Source: Methylococcus geothermalis
Lineage (GTDB): Bacteria > Pseudomonadota > Gammaproteobacteria > Methylococcales > Methylococcaceae
Assembly: GCF_012769535.1 (NCBI RefSeq)
Contig: NZ_CP046565.1
Coordinates: 2,680,501-2,744,500 of the forward strand
Direction of reading: 5' to 3'
Length of the DNA stretch: 64,000 bases
Below are positions 8,307 through 17,557 of the stretch, in pieces (the first letter of the stretch is position 1; each line of letters begins with the position of its first letter). A program made the position numbers and the translations under genes. Under the pieces are notes generated by a model. It was not told the DNA's origin, did not search any database, and saw only the letters and a program-made list of their open reading frames with translations.

Positions 8307-9524
8307 TCAAAAAGCCAGATCGTTGACGCTCACGATGGCCATCAGGATGGAAACGATAATGCCGCCGATCATGATGCCGAGCCCAACGATCAACGCCGGC
8401 TCCAGCAACGCGAGAATGCGCTGAACCGTGATCTTGATCTCCTTGTCGTATGTGACCGCGACTCGTTCCAGCATCTCGGTCAGATGCCCGGACTCCTCGC
8501 CGAGTTTGATCATCTGCAGCGCCAAAGTCGGAAACACGCCGGCATCGCTCAGGGGGCCGGACAAGGCCCCGCCTTCCTTCAGATTGTCCATGGCGGTATC
8601 GACCCGTTCCGCCACCGCCCTGTTCCCGAGCGTCTCCTTGACGATGGAAAGACCGCCGAGCAGGGGTACACCGTTTCCGAGCAGGGTTGCCAGGGTCCGG
8701 GCGAAATTGGCCACCTCGACCTTGCGCACCAGATCGCCGAACAAGGGCCAGCCGAGAAAACGCCGGTCCCACACCAGCCGGCGCGAGGGCTCGGCGAGTT
8801 CGTAGCGTCCCCAGCCCACCAGCACCAACACCGCGCCCAGGAGCGCCCACCAGTAACTCTTGAGGATATTGGCCACGCCGACCACGATCTGGGTCGGTAC
8901 CGGCAGCTCCTTGCCCGCGGTCTCGAACATCTCCTCGAACTGTGGCACCACGAAGGTGAGCAGCAGCAGCAGCGAGCCGACGGACATGATCAACAGGATC
9001 GCGGGGTAGATCATCGCAGTGGAAACCGTGTCCCTCAGCTCCTTGGAACGCTCGAGATAGTCCGTCAACCGCTCCAGCACGTCCTCCAGCGCGCCGCCAG
9101 CCTCTCCCGCCCGGATCAGGTTCAGGTAGAAGCGCGAGAACACGCCCTCCTGCCGCTCCAGCGCGGCCGAGAGCTGCGAGCCACCCTTCACCAGCTCGAT
9201 CACGCGCCCGATCATGCTGTTGAGCGCGACGTTTTCCCGGGTCAGGTCTTCCAGCACGAACAGGGCCCGGTCCAGTGGCAGGCCGGCCTGCAACAGCGTC
9301 AGCAGCTCCCGGGTGAAGATGCCGATGTCCTTCTGCGAAATCCTGTTGCGGCGCCGCGACAGGCTGAGCCAGGCAAACGGGCGGGCACCGGCCGGCGCCA
9401 CCCGGATCGGAATCAACCCTTCGCCCTGGAGCGCCAGGACCAGGCTCATCTCGTCGGAAGCTTCCCGCTCCGACTCCACCGTTTCGCCGTCACGGTTCAC
9501 GGCCTTGTAAAAATATAGCGGCAC
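8307..9524 (-). CDS. gspF: Type II secretion inner-membrane platform protein GspF
   Basis: A 405-residue polytopic protein with the duplicated GspF/PilC cytoplasmic domain (first copy about residues 60-180, second about 265-390) and three membrane segments. Recognisable stretches are GLPLDRALFVLE, LIRAGEAGGALEDVLERL and MIKLGEESGHLTEML. It forms the core of the assembly platform below the pseudopilus and is driven by GspE. It begins 59 bases after the gspE stop and is 39 bases before gspG. Confidence 0.96.
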   Translation of the reverse strand: MPLYFYKAVNRDGETVESEREASDEMSLVLALQGEGLIPIRVAPAGARPFAWLSLSRRRNRISQKDIGIFTRELLTLLQAGLPLDRALFVLEDLTRENVALNSMIGRVIELVKGGSQLSAALERQEGVFSRFYLNLIRAGEAGGALEDVLERLTDYLERSKELRDTVSTAMIYPAILLIMSVGSLLLLLTFVVPQFEEMFETAGKELPVPTQIVVGVANILKSYWWALLGAVLVLVGWGRYELAEPSRRLVWDRRFLGWPLFGDLVRKVEVANFARTLATLLGNGVPLLGGLSIVKETLGNRAVAERVDTAMDNLKEGGALSGPLSDAGVFPTLALQMIKLGEESGHLTEMLERVAVTYDKEIKITVQRILALLEPALIVGLGIMIGGIIVSILMAIVSVNDLAF

Positions 9525-9583
9525 GGAGTTACCCCGGGATCACATCGGAGCGGCGGCGGGCGATTCGGAAATCATCGCCGCCT

Positions 9584-11341
9584 TTAGGAGTCCGAGGTCA
9601 CGCGCAGGACCTCTTCCACCGTGGTAAGCCCCATCAACGCCTTGCGGATACCGTCTTCATACATGGTATGCATGCCCTCGCGCAAGGCGACTTCCTCGAT
9701 CTGCCGGGCTTGGGCATGGCTCATGACCAGCCGCCGCACCTCGTCGGACATGACCAGGAACTCGAGGATCGCGAGCCGTCCGCGGAAACCGGTGCCGCCG
9801 CAATGTTCGCAGCCGACCGGCCGGTACAGCACCACCTCCCCGTCGCGCTGGAACCGCCGCAGCCCCATTTCCTCGGCGACCTCTTCCAGCGCCGGATACG
9901 GCTCGCGGCAATGCTGGCACAGCCGCCGCACCAGGCGCTGGCCGAGAATGCCATTCACGGTCGAAGTGATGAGATAGTCCTCCAGCCCCATGTCCATGAG
10001 CCGGGTGACGCCGCCGGCGGCGTCGTTGGTATGCAGGGTGGACAGCACCATGTGGCCGGTCAGCGCCGACTGTACGGCGATGCGGGCCGTCTCCAGGTCT
10101 CGCATTTCGCCGATCATGATCACGTCCGGGTCCTGCCGCATGATGGAGCGCAGGGCACTCGCGAAGCTCAGCCCGATCTGGGGCTTGACCTGGATCTGGT
10201 TGACGCCCTCCAGCTGGTATTCGACCGGATCTTCGACGGTGATGATCTTGCGTGAGGGCGTGTTGATCTTATGGAGCGCGGTGTACAGGGTGGTGCTCTT
10301 GCCCGAGCCGGTCGGACCCGTGATCAGGATGATGCCATGGGGCAGCTCCAGTATCTCGAGGAACCGCCTGAGTACCGCACCCTCGAACCCTAGGGTGCCA
10401 AAGTCGAACGTGATGCTTTCCTTATGCAGGAGTCGGATCACCACGCTTTCGCCGTACATCGTGGGCACGGTGGAAACGCGAAGATCCAGCTCCTTGCCCT
10501 GCACCTGCAGCTTGATCCGGCCGTCCTGCGGCAGGCGCCGCTCGGCGATGTTGAGCTTGGCCATGATCTTGATGCGCGAGATCACCGCGGCGGTCGAACG
10601 CACCGGCGGCGCCTCCACGTCGCGCAATACGCCGTCGATGCGAAACCGCACCTTGAGCTGCTGCTCGAAAGGCTCGACATGGATATCCGAGGCCCGCGAC
10701 TCCACTGCCCGCTGCATGATCAGGTTCACCATGCGGATCACCGGCGCTTCGCTGGCGAGGTCCTTCAGATGCTCGACATCGGCCTCATCGGCATCCTCGT
10801 CGCCACCCAGGTTTTCGACGATCTGCCCCATCACCGAGCGCCCCGAGCCGATTTGCTGCTCCAGCGCGCGGTCGATCTCGGAAGCCAGGCCGACGACGGG
10901 ATGGACCGGCTGGCCGAAGGCCAGGCCGAGCGCATGAATCAGTTCGGCATCGAAGGGATCTTCCACCGCCACCACGAAGCCGTCTTCCCTGGCCGCGACG
11001 CCGACGGCATGGCGATCCTTGAGGAAACGGGCTGCGACACCTTCCGGTAACGGCGACACATCGGGATAGTCGGCCGGCCCGACCAAGGGAAGGCCACTGG
11101 CCTCGGCCAGAGTCTCGGCCACGTCGCGCTCCGACACCACGCCCAGCTTGACCAGCAAGGCGGGGAGGCGCATGTCGTCGGCCTGCGCCGAGAGCCGCCT
11201 TGCCCTTGCCAGGTCCATTTCACGGACCTTGCCGCGGCGAAGCAGGGCGGCGGCGAACATGGCGTAGCCATCCCCATCCTGCGCCCAATCGACGGACGCG
11301 GCCGGTGCCGCCTCGGTCTTTCTCAATACTGCTTCGGTCAT
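9584..11341 (-). CDS. gspE: Type II secretion ATPase GspE
   Basis: A 585-residue cytoplasmic ATPase that powers pseudopilus assembly. It has an N-terminal N1E/N2E region (residues 25-170) that binds GspL, then the RecA-like core with Walker A GPTGSGKST at about 341-349, the Asp box (ITVEDPVEYQ), the Walker B region (PDVIMIGEMRDLETA) and the His box (STLHTND). Two CxxC pairs (CQHC and CEHC) make up the zinc-binding CM domain typical of GspE. It is the promoter-proximal gene of the operon. Confidence 0.97.
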   Translation of the reverse strand: MTEAVLRKTEAAPAASVDWAQDGDGYAMFAAALLRRGKVREMDLARARRLSAQADDMRLPALLVKLGVVSERDVAETLAEASGLPLVGPADYPDVSPLPEGVAARFLKDRHAVGVAAREDGFVVAVEDPFDAELIHALGLAFGQPVHPVVGLASEIDRALEQQIGSGRSVMGQIVENLGGDEDADEADVEHLKDLASEAPVIRMVNLIMQRAVESRASDIHVEPFEQQLKVRFRIDGVLRDVEAPPVRSTAAVISRIKIMAKLNIAERRLPQDGRIKLQVQGKELDLRVSTVPTMYGESVVIRLLHKESITFDFGTLGFEGAVLRRFLEILELPHGIILITGPTGSGKSTTLYTALHKINTPSRKIITVEDPVEYQLEGVNQIQVKPQIGLSFASALRSIMRQDPDVIMIGEMRDLETARIAVQSALTGHMVLSTLHTNDAAGGVTRLMDMGLEDYLITSTVNGILGQRLVRRLCQHCREPYPALEEVAEEMGLRRFQRDGEVVLYRPVGCEHCGGTGFRGRLAILEFLVMSDEVRRLVMSHAQARQIEEVALREGMHTMYEDGIRKALMGLTTVEEVLRVTSDS

Positions 11342-11682
11342 GGATGGGGATGGCGGAAGATAGTCAATGCTTGCAGCCGGGGTCCGGCACGGAGAGGGAT
11401 TATGCTACAGATCACGAGACGGTTCTTGAGGAGGGCTTGCTACGAATGCGCCGGGCGGCCCTTCGCATCTTTTCAGCCTTGGAGAGGTTACCTTTCCACG
11501 AGCGGGGGATCAATGTCAAGCCGCCCCGCCCCTCGCGGCAGGAATCGAGAGGCTTGCTGCGCCCCATCCCCCTTTATTCATGAATCGCAGGGAGGTCCGT
11601 AGGGCGATCGCCGAGCCGCCAAAATGGACCTCGCGGCTGCCGTCGGCTATCTTTTACGCTTCCGCTATGTTTCGAGAAGTCT
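11342..11682 (+). other. Divergent intergenic region gspE / hisC, no gene recognised
   Basis: This 341-base gap separates the divergent gspE and hisC genes and must carry both promoters, but I cannot pick out convincing -35/-10 pairs. A 66-codon open frame (11402-11602, plus) has a fair Shine-Dalgarno, yet its product is Arg/Pro/Ser-rich and resembles nothing. I do not call it a gene. Confidence 0.5.
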
Positions 11683-12756
11683 ATGAATCCCTATTGGAGT
11701 GCGCTGGTCCGGGACCTGAGGCCCTATGTGCCCGGCGAACAGCCCAAGCTCAGCAATCTCGTCAAACTGAACACCAACGAGAATCCGTATCCACCCTCGC
11801 CCAAGGTCCTGGAGGCCATACGCGCCGAACTCGGAGCCTCCCTCAGGCTTTACCCCGATCCGAATGCCGAAACACTCAAACGGGCCATCGCCCAGTACCA
11901 GGGCATCGGCACCGACCAGGTCTTCGTGGGAAACGGATCGGACGAAGTTCTGGCGCACGCGTTTCAGGCGTTGCTGAAACACCCGCTGCCCATCCTGTTT
12001 CCCGATATCACCTACAGCTTCTATCCCGTCTATTGCGGTCTGTATGACATCGCCTACACCTGCGTGCCGCTGACCGACAGCTATGAGATCCGGGTCGAGG
12101 ACTATATGCGGCCCAACGGCGGCATCGTGTTCCCCAATCCCAATGCGCCGACGGGGCGCCTGCTGCCCCTGGCGGACATCGAAACGCTGCTGGGTCGGAA
12201 CCGGGATTCGGTCGTCATCGTGGACGAGGCTTACATCGACTTCGGCGGTGACTCGGCGGCGGCGCTGGTCAACCAGTTTCCCAATCTGCTGGTCATCCAG
12301 ACGTTGTCGAAATCCAGGTCCCTGGCCGGCCTGCGGGTCGGTTTCGCGTTCGGACACGAAGGATTGATCGAAGCCCTGGAGCGGGTGAAAGGCAGCTTCA
12401 ATTCCTATCCGCTCGATCGCCTGGCAATCGCGGGGGGCGTCGCGGCCTTCGAAGACCGGGACCACTTCGAATGGTCGCGGCAAGCCATCATGTGGACACG
12501 GCAATGGGTCGCTCAGGCGCTTGCCGATCTGGGCTTCGAAGTTCTGCCGTCGGCCGCCAATTTCGTCTTCGCCCGCCACCCCTCCCACGATGCCGGCGAA
12601 CTCGCAGCAGCCTTGCGTGAAAGGCACATCATCGTCCGCCATTTCAGGCTGCCGCGGATCGATCAGTTCCTCCGCGTCACCATCGGCACGGAAGAGGAAT
12701 GCCAAATCCTGCTGGACGCGTTGAGCGAACTCGTGGCGGGGAAAGCAGCCGCTTAG
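11683..12756 (+). CDS. hisC: Histidinol-phosphate aminotransferase
   Basis: A 357-residue PLP enzyme of aminotransferase fold type I. It converts imidazole-acetol phosphate and glutamate to histidinol phosphate in histidine biosynthesis. The substrate segment [14 protein letters not shown], the cofactor Asp in [10 protein letters not shown] (about residue 181) and the Schiff-base lysine in [15 protein letters not shown] (about residue 210) are all present, and the length is typical. The gene stands alone, not in a his operon. Its TAG stop overlaps the stop of the convergent membrane-protein gene by two bases (TTAG). Confidence 0.95.
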   Translation: MNPYWSALVRDLRPYVPGEQPKLSNLVKLNTNENPYPPSPKVLEAIRAELGASLRLYPDPNAETLKRAIAQYQGIGTDQVFVGNGSDEVLAHAFQALLKHPLPILFPDITYSFYPVYCGLYDIAYTCVPLTDSYEIRVEDYMRPNGGIVFPNPNAPTGRLLPLADIETLLGRNRDSVVIVDEAYIDFGGDSAAALVNQFPNLLVIQTLSKSRSLAGLRVGFAFGHEGLIEALERVKGSFNSYPLDRLAIAGGVAAFEDRDHFEWSRQAIMWTRQWVAQALADLGFEVLPSAANFVFARHPSHDAGELAAALRERHIIVRHFRLPRIDQFLRVTIGTEEECQILLDALSELVAGKAAA

Positions 12757-13433
12757 GCGGCGTGCTGCTTGCCGGCCTGGGCGACGAGGCGGTTCCAGGC
12801 CAGAGTCAAAACGAGGAGAGCGGTTGCTGCGACGGCAAGATATTGACCGACCTCGACGAAATCGGTCTGCACCATGCCGGCGCCGACCAAGGTCGCCGCC
12901 ATGCCTTGGGGAAGAAAACCCAGTCCAGTGCCGATCCAGAAATCGCGGTGCCCGATCGCGCTGATGCCGAGCAGAATGTCGTTGTAGAGCCCCGCGACCG
13001 GGATCTGCCGGATCAGCACGACGGACCACCAGCCTTTCCGGCCCTGGACACGGGCAGCCAGAGCATGCAATTTCGGATAGCGCCGCAGCACGAGTTCACG
13101 GGCCGACCAGCGCGCGAACAGGAACGTGCCGTACGCGCCAAGCACGGTGCCCAGCTCGCTCCACACCGTTCCCCAGACGACACCGAACAGCAGTCCGCCG
13201 AGAACACAGAAGACCAGGCGGGGGAACCCAAAAGCCGTCAGCAGCGCGGAAACCAGGACGAATACGGGCGGCGCCAGCGGCCCGATCCCGTCGAACCAGG
13301 ACCGCGCATCTCTCAGGTAAGCCAGCCAAACCTCGAGCGGCGCGGCAAAAAGCAGGGGAATCGCCCCCGCGATCGCCAGCAGCGTCATACCGGCGATCCG
13401 CAGCCGCGCGGATGTGCGTGTTGCTTTGTCCAT
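12753..13433 (-). CDS. TVP38/TMEM64 (DedA-like, VTT domain) membrane protein
   Basis: About 226 residues with five or six hydrophobic segments. The VTT/SNARE-associated signature is visible in the middle: [17 protein letters not shown], a re-entrant-loop type segment, followed by the [15 protein letters not shown] region. Members of the DedA/VTT superfamily are linked to lipid scrambling or envelope homeostasis; the substrate here is unknown. The reading frame is open to 13541, but the ATG at 13433 (MDKATRT) gives the usual short cytoplasmic N-terminus. The gene converges on hisC with overlapping stop codons, so there is no room for a separate terminator. Confidence 0.85.
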   Translation of the reverse strand: MDKATRTSARLRIAGMTLLAIAGAIPLLFAAPLEVWLAYLRDARSWFDGIGPLAPPVFVLVSALLTAFGFPRLVFCVLGGLLFGVVWGTVWSELGTVLGAYGTFLFARWSARELVLRRYPKLHALAARVQGRKGWWSVVLIRQIPVAGLYNDILLGISAIGHRDFWIGTGLGFLPQGMAATLVGAGMVQTDFVEVGQYLAVAATALLVLTLAWNRLVAQAGKQHAA

Positions 13434-13584
13434 GTGTCCAAGTGCTTGTTTACTAGCGCTTAGTTTCCAGCAAAACCGGCTCAAAAGATAGTCTTGGCGA
13501 TAGGACTCGTACGTCGCCTCCCACGGTTCCGTCTTGGCCACCGGAATCTGGGGGACGTTCCGGAACAGGCATATTCCAATTGAT

Positions 13585-13598
13585 TATAACTGTATAAC
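13585..13598 (+). promoter_or_regulatory. AT-rich direct repeat upstream of the TauE/SafE gene
   Basis: Two copies of TATAAC two bases apart lie in a strikingly AT-rich patch (about 13571-13606) within otherwise GC-rich sequence, some 65 bases before the ATG at 13663. This could be a -10 region or a repressor operator. I see no convincing -35 element. Confidence 0.3.
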
Positions 13599-13662
13599 AT
13601 AAAAATCCTGCCTAACATATCGATGGTCCTATAGACTCCACCTCTTTTGCCCGGAGAGGGTC

Positions 13663-14445
13663 ATGACTACTGCATATGCAATGTCTGGACTGCTGGTGGG
13701 GTTCCTGGTCGGCTTGACCGGTGTCGGCGGCGGCTCGCTGATGACCCCCTTGCTGGTTTTCATGTTCGGATTCGCCCCCAAGACGGCGGTGGGGACCGAT
13801 CTGCTGTTCGCTGCGATTACCAAGGGCGGCGGCGTCCTCGTCCACCACCGTTCCCACCGGTCGGTCGAATGGAAGGTCGTCTTCCAATTGGCAGTGGGCA
13901 GCATCCCAGCGGCGCTGGCCGTCATCTACCTGTTGGAAACCGTATTCAAGAAGGACGAGGCGGTGACCGCGATCATTACGACGACGCTGGGCATCGCCCT
14001 GATCTTTACCGGCCTGTCCCTGCTGCTGCGCAAGCGGCTCTCGCAGAAATCACCGGTCCAGCGCCTGACCCATGCCGAGCGTTTCGGACGCTGGCAAGGC
14101 ATGCTGACCGTGCTGGTCGGCCTCGTTCTCGGCGTGCTGGTCACCCTATCCTCGGTCGGCGCGGGTGCCCTGGGCACCGTCGCGCTGCTGTTCCTGTACC
14201 CGCGACTGGCGACGGTCCGCATCGTGGGCACCGACCTGGCGCACGCGATCCCGCTGACCGCCGTGGCTGGCCTGGGCCATCTGCACATGGGCAATGTCGA
14301 TTTCACCCTGCTCGGCAGCCTCCTGGTGGGCTCGCTCCCCGGCATCTATCTGGGCAGCCACCTGAGCGCCAGGATTCCGGAATGGGTGCTGCGGCCGGCA
14401 CTCGCCACGCTCCTGTTGCTGATCGGCTGCAAGTTCGTGCTGTGA
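13663..14445 (+). CDS. Sulfite exporter TauE/SafE family permease
   Basis: A 260-residue membrane protein with seven to eight hydrophobic helices and the TauE/SafE repeats (GLTGVGGGSLMTPLLVF near the N-terminus, SSVGAGALGTVALLFLYP in the second half). Family members move small anions such as sulfite, sulfoacetate or other organic sulfur compounds. A good Shine-Dalgarno (GGAGAGGG) lies six bases before the ATG. It is monocistronic by spacing. The substrate cannot be told from the sequence. Two more TauE-type genes lie at 20687 and 30082. Confidence 0.88.
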   Translation: MTTAYAMSGLLVGFLVGLTGVGGGSLMTPLLVFMFGFAPKTAVGTDLLFAAITKGGGVLVHHRSHRSVEWKVVFQLAVGSIPAALAVIYLLETVFKKDEAVTAIITTTLGIALIFTGLSLLLRKRLSQKSPVQRLTHAERFGRWQGMLTVLVGLVLGVLVTLSSVGAGALGTVALLFLYPRLATVRIVGTDLAHAIPLTAVAGLGHLHMGNVDFTLLGSLLVGSLPGIYLGSHLSARIPEWVLRPALATLLLLIGCKFVL

Positions 14446-14559
14446 CCGTCCCCTCTTGAGTACTGCTGGCGCGGCCTTAGAATAGGCGCCGCTCCGGCGT
14501 AGGGTCTTCGCGCCCGGCCGTCTCCATGACAAACGATCCTTGCAGGACAATTCGATCCC

Positions 14560-16134
14560 ATGAGTCTCAGCCGCCGCAATTTCCTCCAGCTCGCCATCGC
14601 GATGAACGCACTTTCACTGCTCAAAGCGGGCACAGCGCACGCCGAATCCGGACTGAAATTCGGGGCGCCCTCCCCCTTCTCCTTCGAGATACTGAAAGCG
14701 CTGGCGCGCGAGCGGGCGGGGCGTGAATATACGCCGCCGCCCCAGCCCGATCCGGAAATCGTCAAGCAGATCGACTACGACGCCCACGGCAAGCTGCAAT
14801 ACCGCAAGGAAGCCGCCCTGTGGGCCGAAAGCGGCGGCTGCTACCCGATCTCGTTCCAACACGTCGGCATGTTCTTCCCCAAGACGGTGACCATGAACGT
14901 CGTCGAAAAGGGCGCGGCGAGGGAGATACTGTACGATCCCAAACTCTTCACCATGGGGCCGGATCATGTGGCCAGCAGGTTGCCGGCCGTTCCGTCGGCC
15001 TTCGCCGGCTTCTGGCTGCACGAAAGCCGCAAGGAAGCGGACTGGAAGAAGCGCGAACCCTGGGTCACCTTCCTCGGCGCCTCGTATTTCCGGGCCATCG
15101 GCGAACTGGGCCAGGTTGGCCTGTCCGCCCGCGGCATCGCGCTGAACCCCGGTACAGCCAGTCCGGAAGAGTTCCCGGATTTCGTCTCGTTCTGGTTCGA
15201 AGCCTCGTGCAAGGCCGACGATCCCGTGACCGTCCATGCCCTGCTCGACGGTCCCAGCCTGACCGGTGCCTACCGGTTCTCGCTCAAGCGGACCAAGGGC
15301 GTGGTCATGGAAATCGAGGCCGCACTGTTCCTACGCAAGGACATCGAACGCTTGGGCATTGCGCCGCTGACCTCCATGTACTGGTTCTCGGAAACCGCCA
15401 AGCCCACCGGGGTCGACTGGCGGCCGGAGGTGCACGATTCCGACGGCCTGGCGCTGTGGACCGGCATCGGCGAGCACATCTGGCGGCCACTCAACAATCC
15501 CGCTCATATCATGGTGTCCAGCTTTTCCGACAAATCCCCCAAAGGCTTCGGGCTCGGCCAGCGCGACCGGGTATTCGACCATTACCTGGATGGCGTGCGC
15601 TACCACCTGCGGCCCACAGCCTGGGTCGAGCCGCTCGGCGACTGGGGCGAAGGCGCAGTGCAGCTCACCGAAATCCCCACCGACGACGAGATCCACGACA
15701 ACATCGTAGCGATGTGGGTGCCGCGTGAACCGGCGACGGCAGGCAAGACCTACGACCTGCGCTACCGCATCCACTGGCTGGCGGACGAGCCGTTCCCCAG
15801 TCCGCTGGCCCGCTGCGTGGCAACCCGGCTGGGCAACGGCGGTCAGCCCGGCAAGCCGCGCCCCAAGGGCGTGCGCAAGTTCATGGTCGAATTCCTGGGC
15901 AAGCCGTTGGCGAAACTGCCCTTCGGCGAGAAGCCCGAGCCGGTCGTCACCGCCTCCCGCGGGGAATTGTCGCGGCTCGAAATCGAAGCCGTGCCGGATG
16001 ACGTGCCGGGGCATTGGCGCACCCATTTCGACCTGGCGGTGGAAGGGCCCGATCCGGTCGAAATCCGCTGCTATCTGCGCCACAAGGACGAAGTGATGTC
16101 CGAAACCTGGCTGTACCAGTATCACCCGTTCTGA
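14560..16134 (+). CDS. opgD: Periplasmic glucan biosynthesis protein, OpgD/MdoG family
   Basis: A 524-residue exported protein. The N-terminus has a Tat signal (SRRNFLQLA) and an AHA-type cleavage site, which fits OpgD better than Sec-exported OpgG. The family signatures KLQYRKEAALW, PISFQHVG, YFRAIGELGQVGLSARG and LLDGPSLTGAYRF are all readable, followed by a C-terminal immunoglobulin-like part. OpgG/OpgD remodel the beta-1,2-glucan backbone of osmoregulated periplasmic glucans. No opgH glucosyltransferase lies nearby. The split between OpgG and OpgD rests only on the Tat signal. Confidence 0.87.
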   Translation: MSLSRRNFLQLAIAMNALSLLKAGTAHAESGLKFGAPSPFSFEILKALARERAGREYTPPPQPDPEIVKQIDYDAHGKLQYRKEAALWAESGGCYPISFQHVGMFFPKTVTMNVVEKGAAREILYDPKLFTMGPDHVASRLPAVPSAFAGFWLHESRKEADWKKREPWVTFLGASYFRAIGELGQVGLSARGIALNPGTASPEEFPDFVSFWFEASCKADDPVTVHALLDGPSLTGAYRFSLKRTKGVVMEIEAALFLRKDIERLGIAPLTSMYWFSETAKPTGVDWRPEVHDSDGLALWTGIGEHIWRPLNNPAHIMVSSFSDKSPKGFGLGQRDRVFDHYLDGVRYHLRPTAWVEPLGDWGEGAVQLTEIPTDDEIHDNIVAMWVPREPATAGKTYDLRYRIHWLADEPFPSPLARCVATRLGNGGQPGKPRPKGVRKFMVEFLGKPLAKLPFGEKPEPVVTASRGELSRLEIEAVPDDVPGHWRTHFDLAVEGPDPVEIRCYLRHKDEVMSETWLYQYHPF

Positions 16135-16146
16135 ACCCGGAACATT

Positions 16147-16175
16147 GCACGCCGGCCGAATTGCCGCCGGCGTGC
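16147..16175. terminator. Convergent hairpin between opgD and the alkB-like gene
   Basis: Perfect 10-base inverted repeat (GCACGCCGGC, 16147-16156 and 16166-16175) with a nine-base loop in the 42-base gap between two converging genes. There is no T run on either side, so it may be a 3'-end stabilising or Rho-assisted structure. Confidence 0.5.
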
Positions 16176-16176
16176 C

Positions 16177-16770
16177 TCAACCGGGCTGGACGATCCGGCG
16201 GAACGTGAGATTGACGCGTTCGCCGCAGGCTTTCGCGGTCTTGGGGATGCAATGCTTCCAGCACGACTGCAACGCCCCGCCCATCAGCAGCAGGTCCCCA
16301 TCCCGCAGCGGCACATCGAGGGTTTTGCCGGTCCGGCGATGACGGATGCGGAACGTCCGCTCGGCCCCCAGGCTCAGCGAGGCAATGAACGGACGCTCGC
16401 CGAGTTCGGGCTCGTCGTCGGCGTGCCAACCCATGGAATCCTTGCCCGTGCGGTAGCGGTTGCAAAGAACGGCGTTGAAGGATCGTCCGGTGAATGCCTC
16501 GATTCGATCCCGCAAGCCAGCGAGTGCCGCATCCCATGGTAACGGTTCATGCGACACGCCCGAATAGCGATAGACCGCGCCGGGATCGCCATACCAGCAC
16601 AACAGGCGCGGCACCGCCATCCGCCGTCCGAAGATCGCGATTTCCTCGCCATGCCAGGCGAGCTCGCCGAGCAGGCGCGAGCCGAGTCCGGCGCATTCGG
16701 CCGGCGGGAGGAACCCCTCGACCAGATCAAGCTCGCCGTCTTCGGCGATGAGGCGTATCGCGGAGGACAT
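16177..16770 (-). CDS. alkB: AlkB-like 2-oxoglutarate/Fe(II) dioxygenase
   Basis: About 197 residues of the ALKBH2/3-like AlkB family, which removes alkyl groups from nucleic-acid bases by oxidative demethylation. The iron triad is readable as the HxD in GWHADDE and the later His in WKHCIPK, with the 2-oxoglutarate-binding Arg in RVNLTFR. The NRYRTGKDSMGWH and IASLSLGAERTF segments are also typical. The ATG at 16770 is preceded by GGGGAAG at proper spacing and is preferred over an upstream ATG at 16821. It is not next to an ada gene, so regulation by alkylation damage is not evident. Confidence 0.9.
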   Translation of the reverse strand: MSSAIRLIAEDGELDLVEGFLPPAECAGLGSRLLGELAWHGEEIAIFGRRMAVPRLLCWYGDPGAVYRYSGVSHEPLPWDAALAGLRDRIEAFTGRSFNAVLCNRYRTGKDSMGWHADDEPELGERPFIASLSLGAERTFRIRHRRTGKTLDVPLRDGDLLLMGGALQSCWKHCIPKTAKACGERVNLTFRRIVQPG

Positions 16771-17058
16771 TCGGCTTCCCCGACGGTCATCGAGCTGGGT
16801 CCGCGAGCGGGGCTTCGCCATCCACCGGTCCGAACCGGTTTTCTACCGCCGGCAAGGGCGCCGCGCTTCAACGGCGTCACAAGGTACCGAACGAACCGAT
16901 GCCCTACGGAACCCCATCAACACAGACCCGCTTCCTTGTTTCCAGGACCTTCTGTTTGGCATCACAGCACCTTTCGTTGAAGCCGGACCGGACCCGACCG
17001 GCGTGCGGATGCCAGCCGTCGGCGCGGAAACCGCTCCCGCGACCGCAACGGATTCTCC

Positions 17059-17337
17059 CTAATCATCCCATTCGGACTTCAGCACCTTGCCGTCGGCGCT
17101 GTATACGATCTCGCGTTCGACGCCTTTATCCTTGAACTCGATCTCATAGACGGTCTGGCCATGCTTCACCTTTTCCTCGTATTCGATGTCCGTCGCATTC
17201 GGATAAACCGCCTTGAATGTGTCGAGCACCGGTTTTGGCACCTGCTGCTCGGTCAGATTCTTATCGTCGGCCAGGGTTCCTGCCGATGACACCAATACAC
17301 ACACCCAAACCAGAGCATGGGAGAGTTTTCGATTCAT
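17059..17337 (-). CDS. Small secreted PepSY-like protein
   Basis: A 92-residue protein with a Sec signal peptide (LSHALVWVCVLVSSAGTLA) and one PepSY-like domain of the DUF2874 type: VLDTFKAVYPNATDIEYEEK, YEIEFKDKGVEREIVYSADGK. Such small periplasmic domains are thought to bind peptides or modulate proteases or sensors, but function is unproven. An AGGAG lies eight bases before the ATG at 17337. It follows cydX on the same strand after 58 bases and could be a distal part of the cyd transcript. Confidence 0.8.
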   Translation of the reverse strand: MNRKLSHALVWVCVLVSSAGTLADDKNLTEQQVPKPVLDTFKAVYPNATDIEYEEKVKHGQTVYEIEFKDKGVEREIVYSADGKVLKSEWDD

Positions 17338-17395
17338 GACGCGACTCCTGTGCGAAATTGAACGACGGAACCGGTTCGATAGCGCGCCGAATGGA

Positions 17396-17518
17396 TCATT
17401 TCCGCTGCTCTCCCGAGCCCTCGGCGTCGATATCGCATACCGACTCCAGCCACATGGCATTGATGATGCCGAACGCGCAGGCGAAGCCTACGCCGAGAAT
17501 CCAAGCGAAGTACCACAT
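17396..17518 (-). CDS. cydX: Cytochrome bd oxidase small subunit CydX
   Basis: A 40-residue membrane protein beginning MWYFAWILGVGFACAFGIIN, followed by AMWLES and a short polar tail. This matches the CydX/YbgT consensus, including the Trp-Tyr-Phe-x-Trp N-terminus and the conserved NAMW(L/Y)E. CydX packs against CydA and stabilises the haem sites of cytochrome bd. An AGGAGG lies nine bases before the ATG at 17518, and the gene follows cydB after 39 bases. It is short enough to be missed by automatic gene finders. Confidence 0.95.
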   Translation of the reverse strand: MWYFAWILGVGFACAFGIINAMWLESVCDIDAEGSGEQRK

Positions 17519-17557
17519 AGTCGATTCCTCCTGTCCAAGCGGACGAACTGCCCCCAT

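Noticed and set aside
11402-11602. 66-codon plus-strand reading frame in the gspE-hisC gap
   Set aside because: It has a plausible ribosome site but the product is Arg/Pro/Ser-rich, without a domain, as expected for a random frame in GC-rich DNA.
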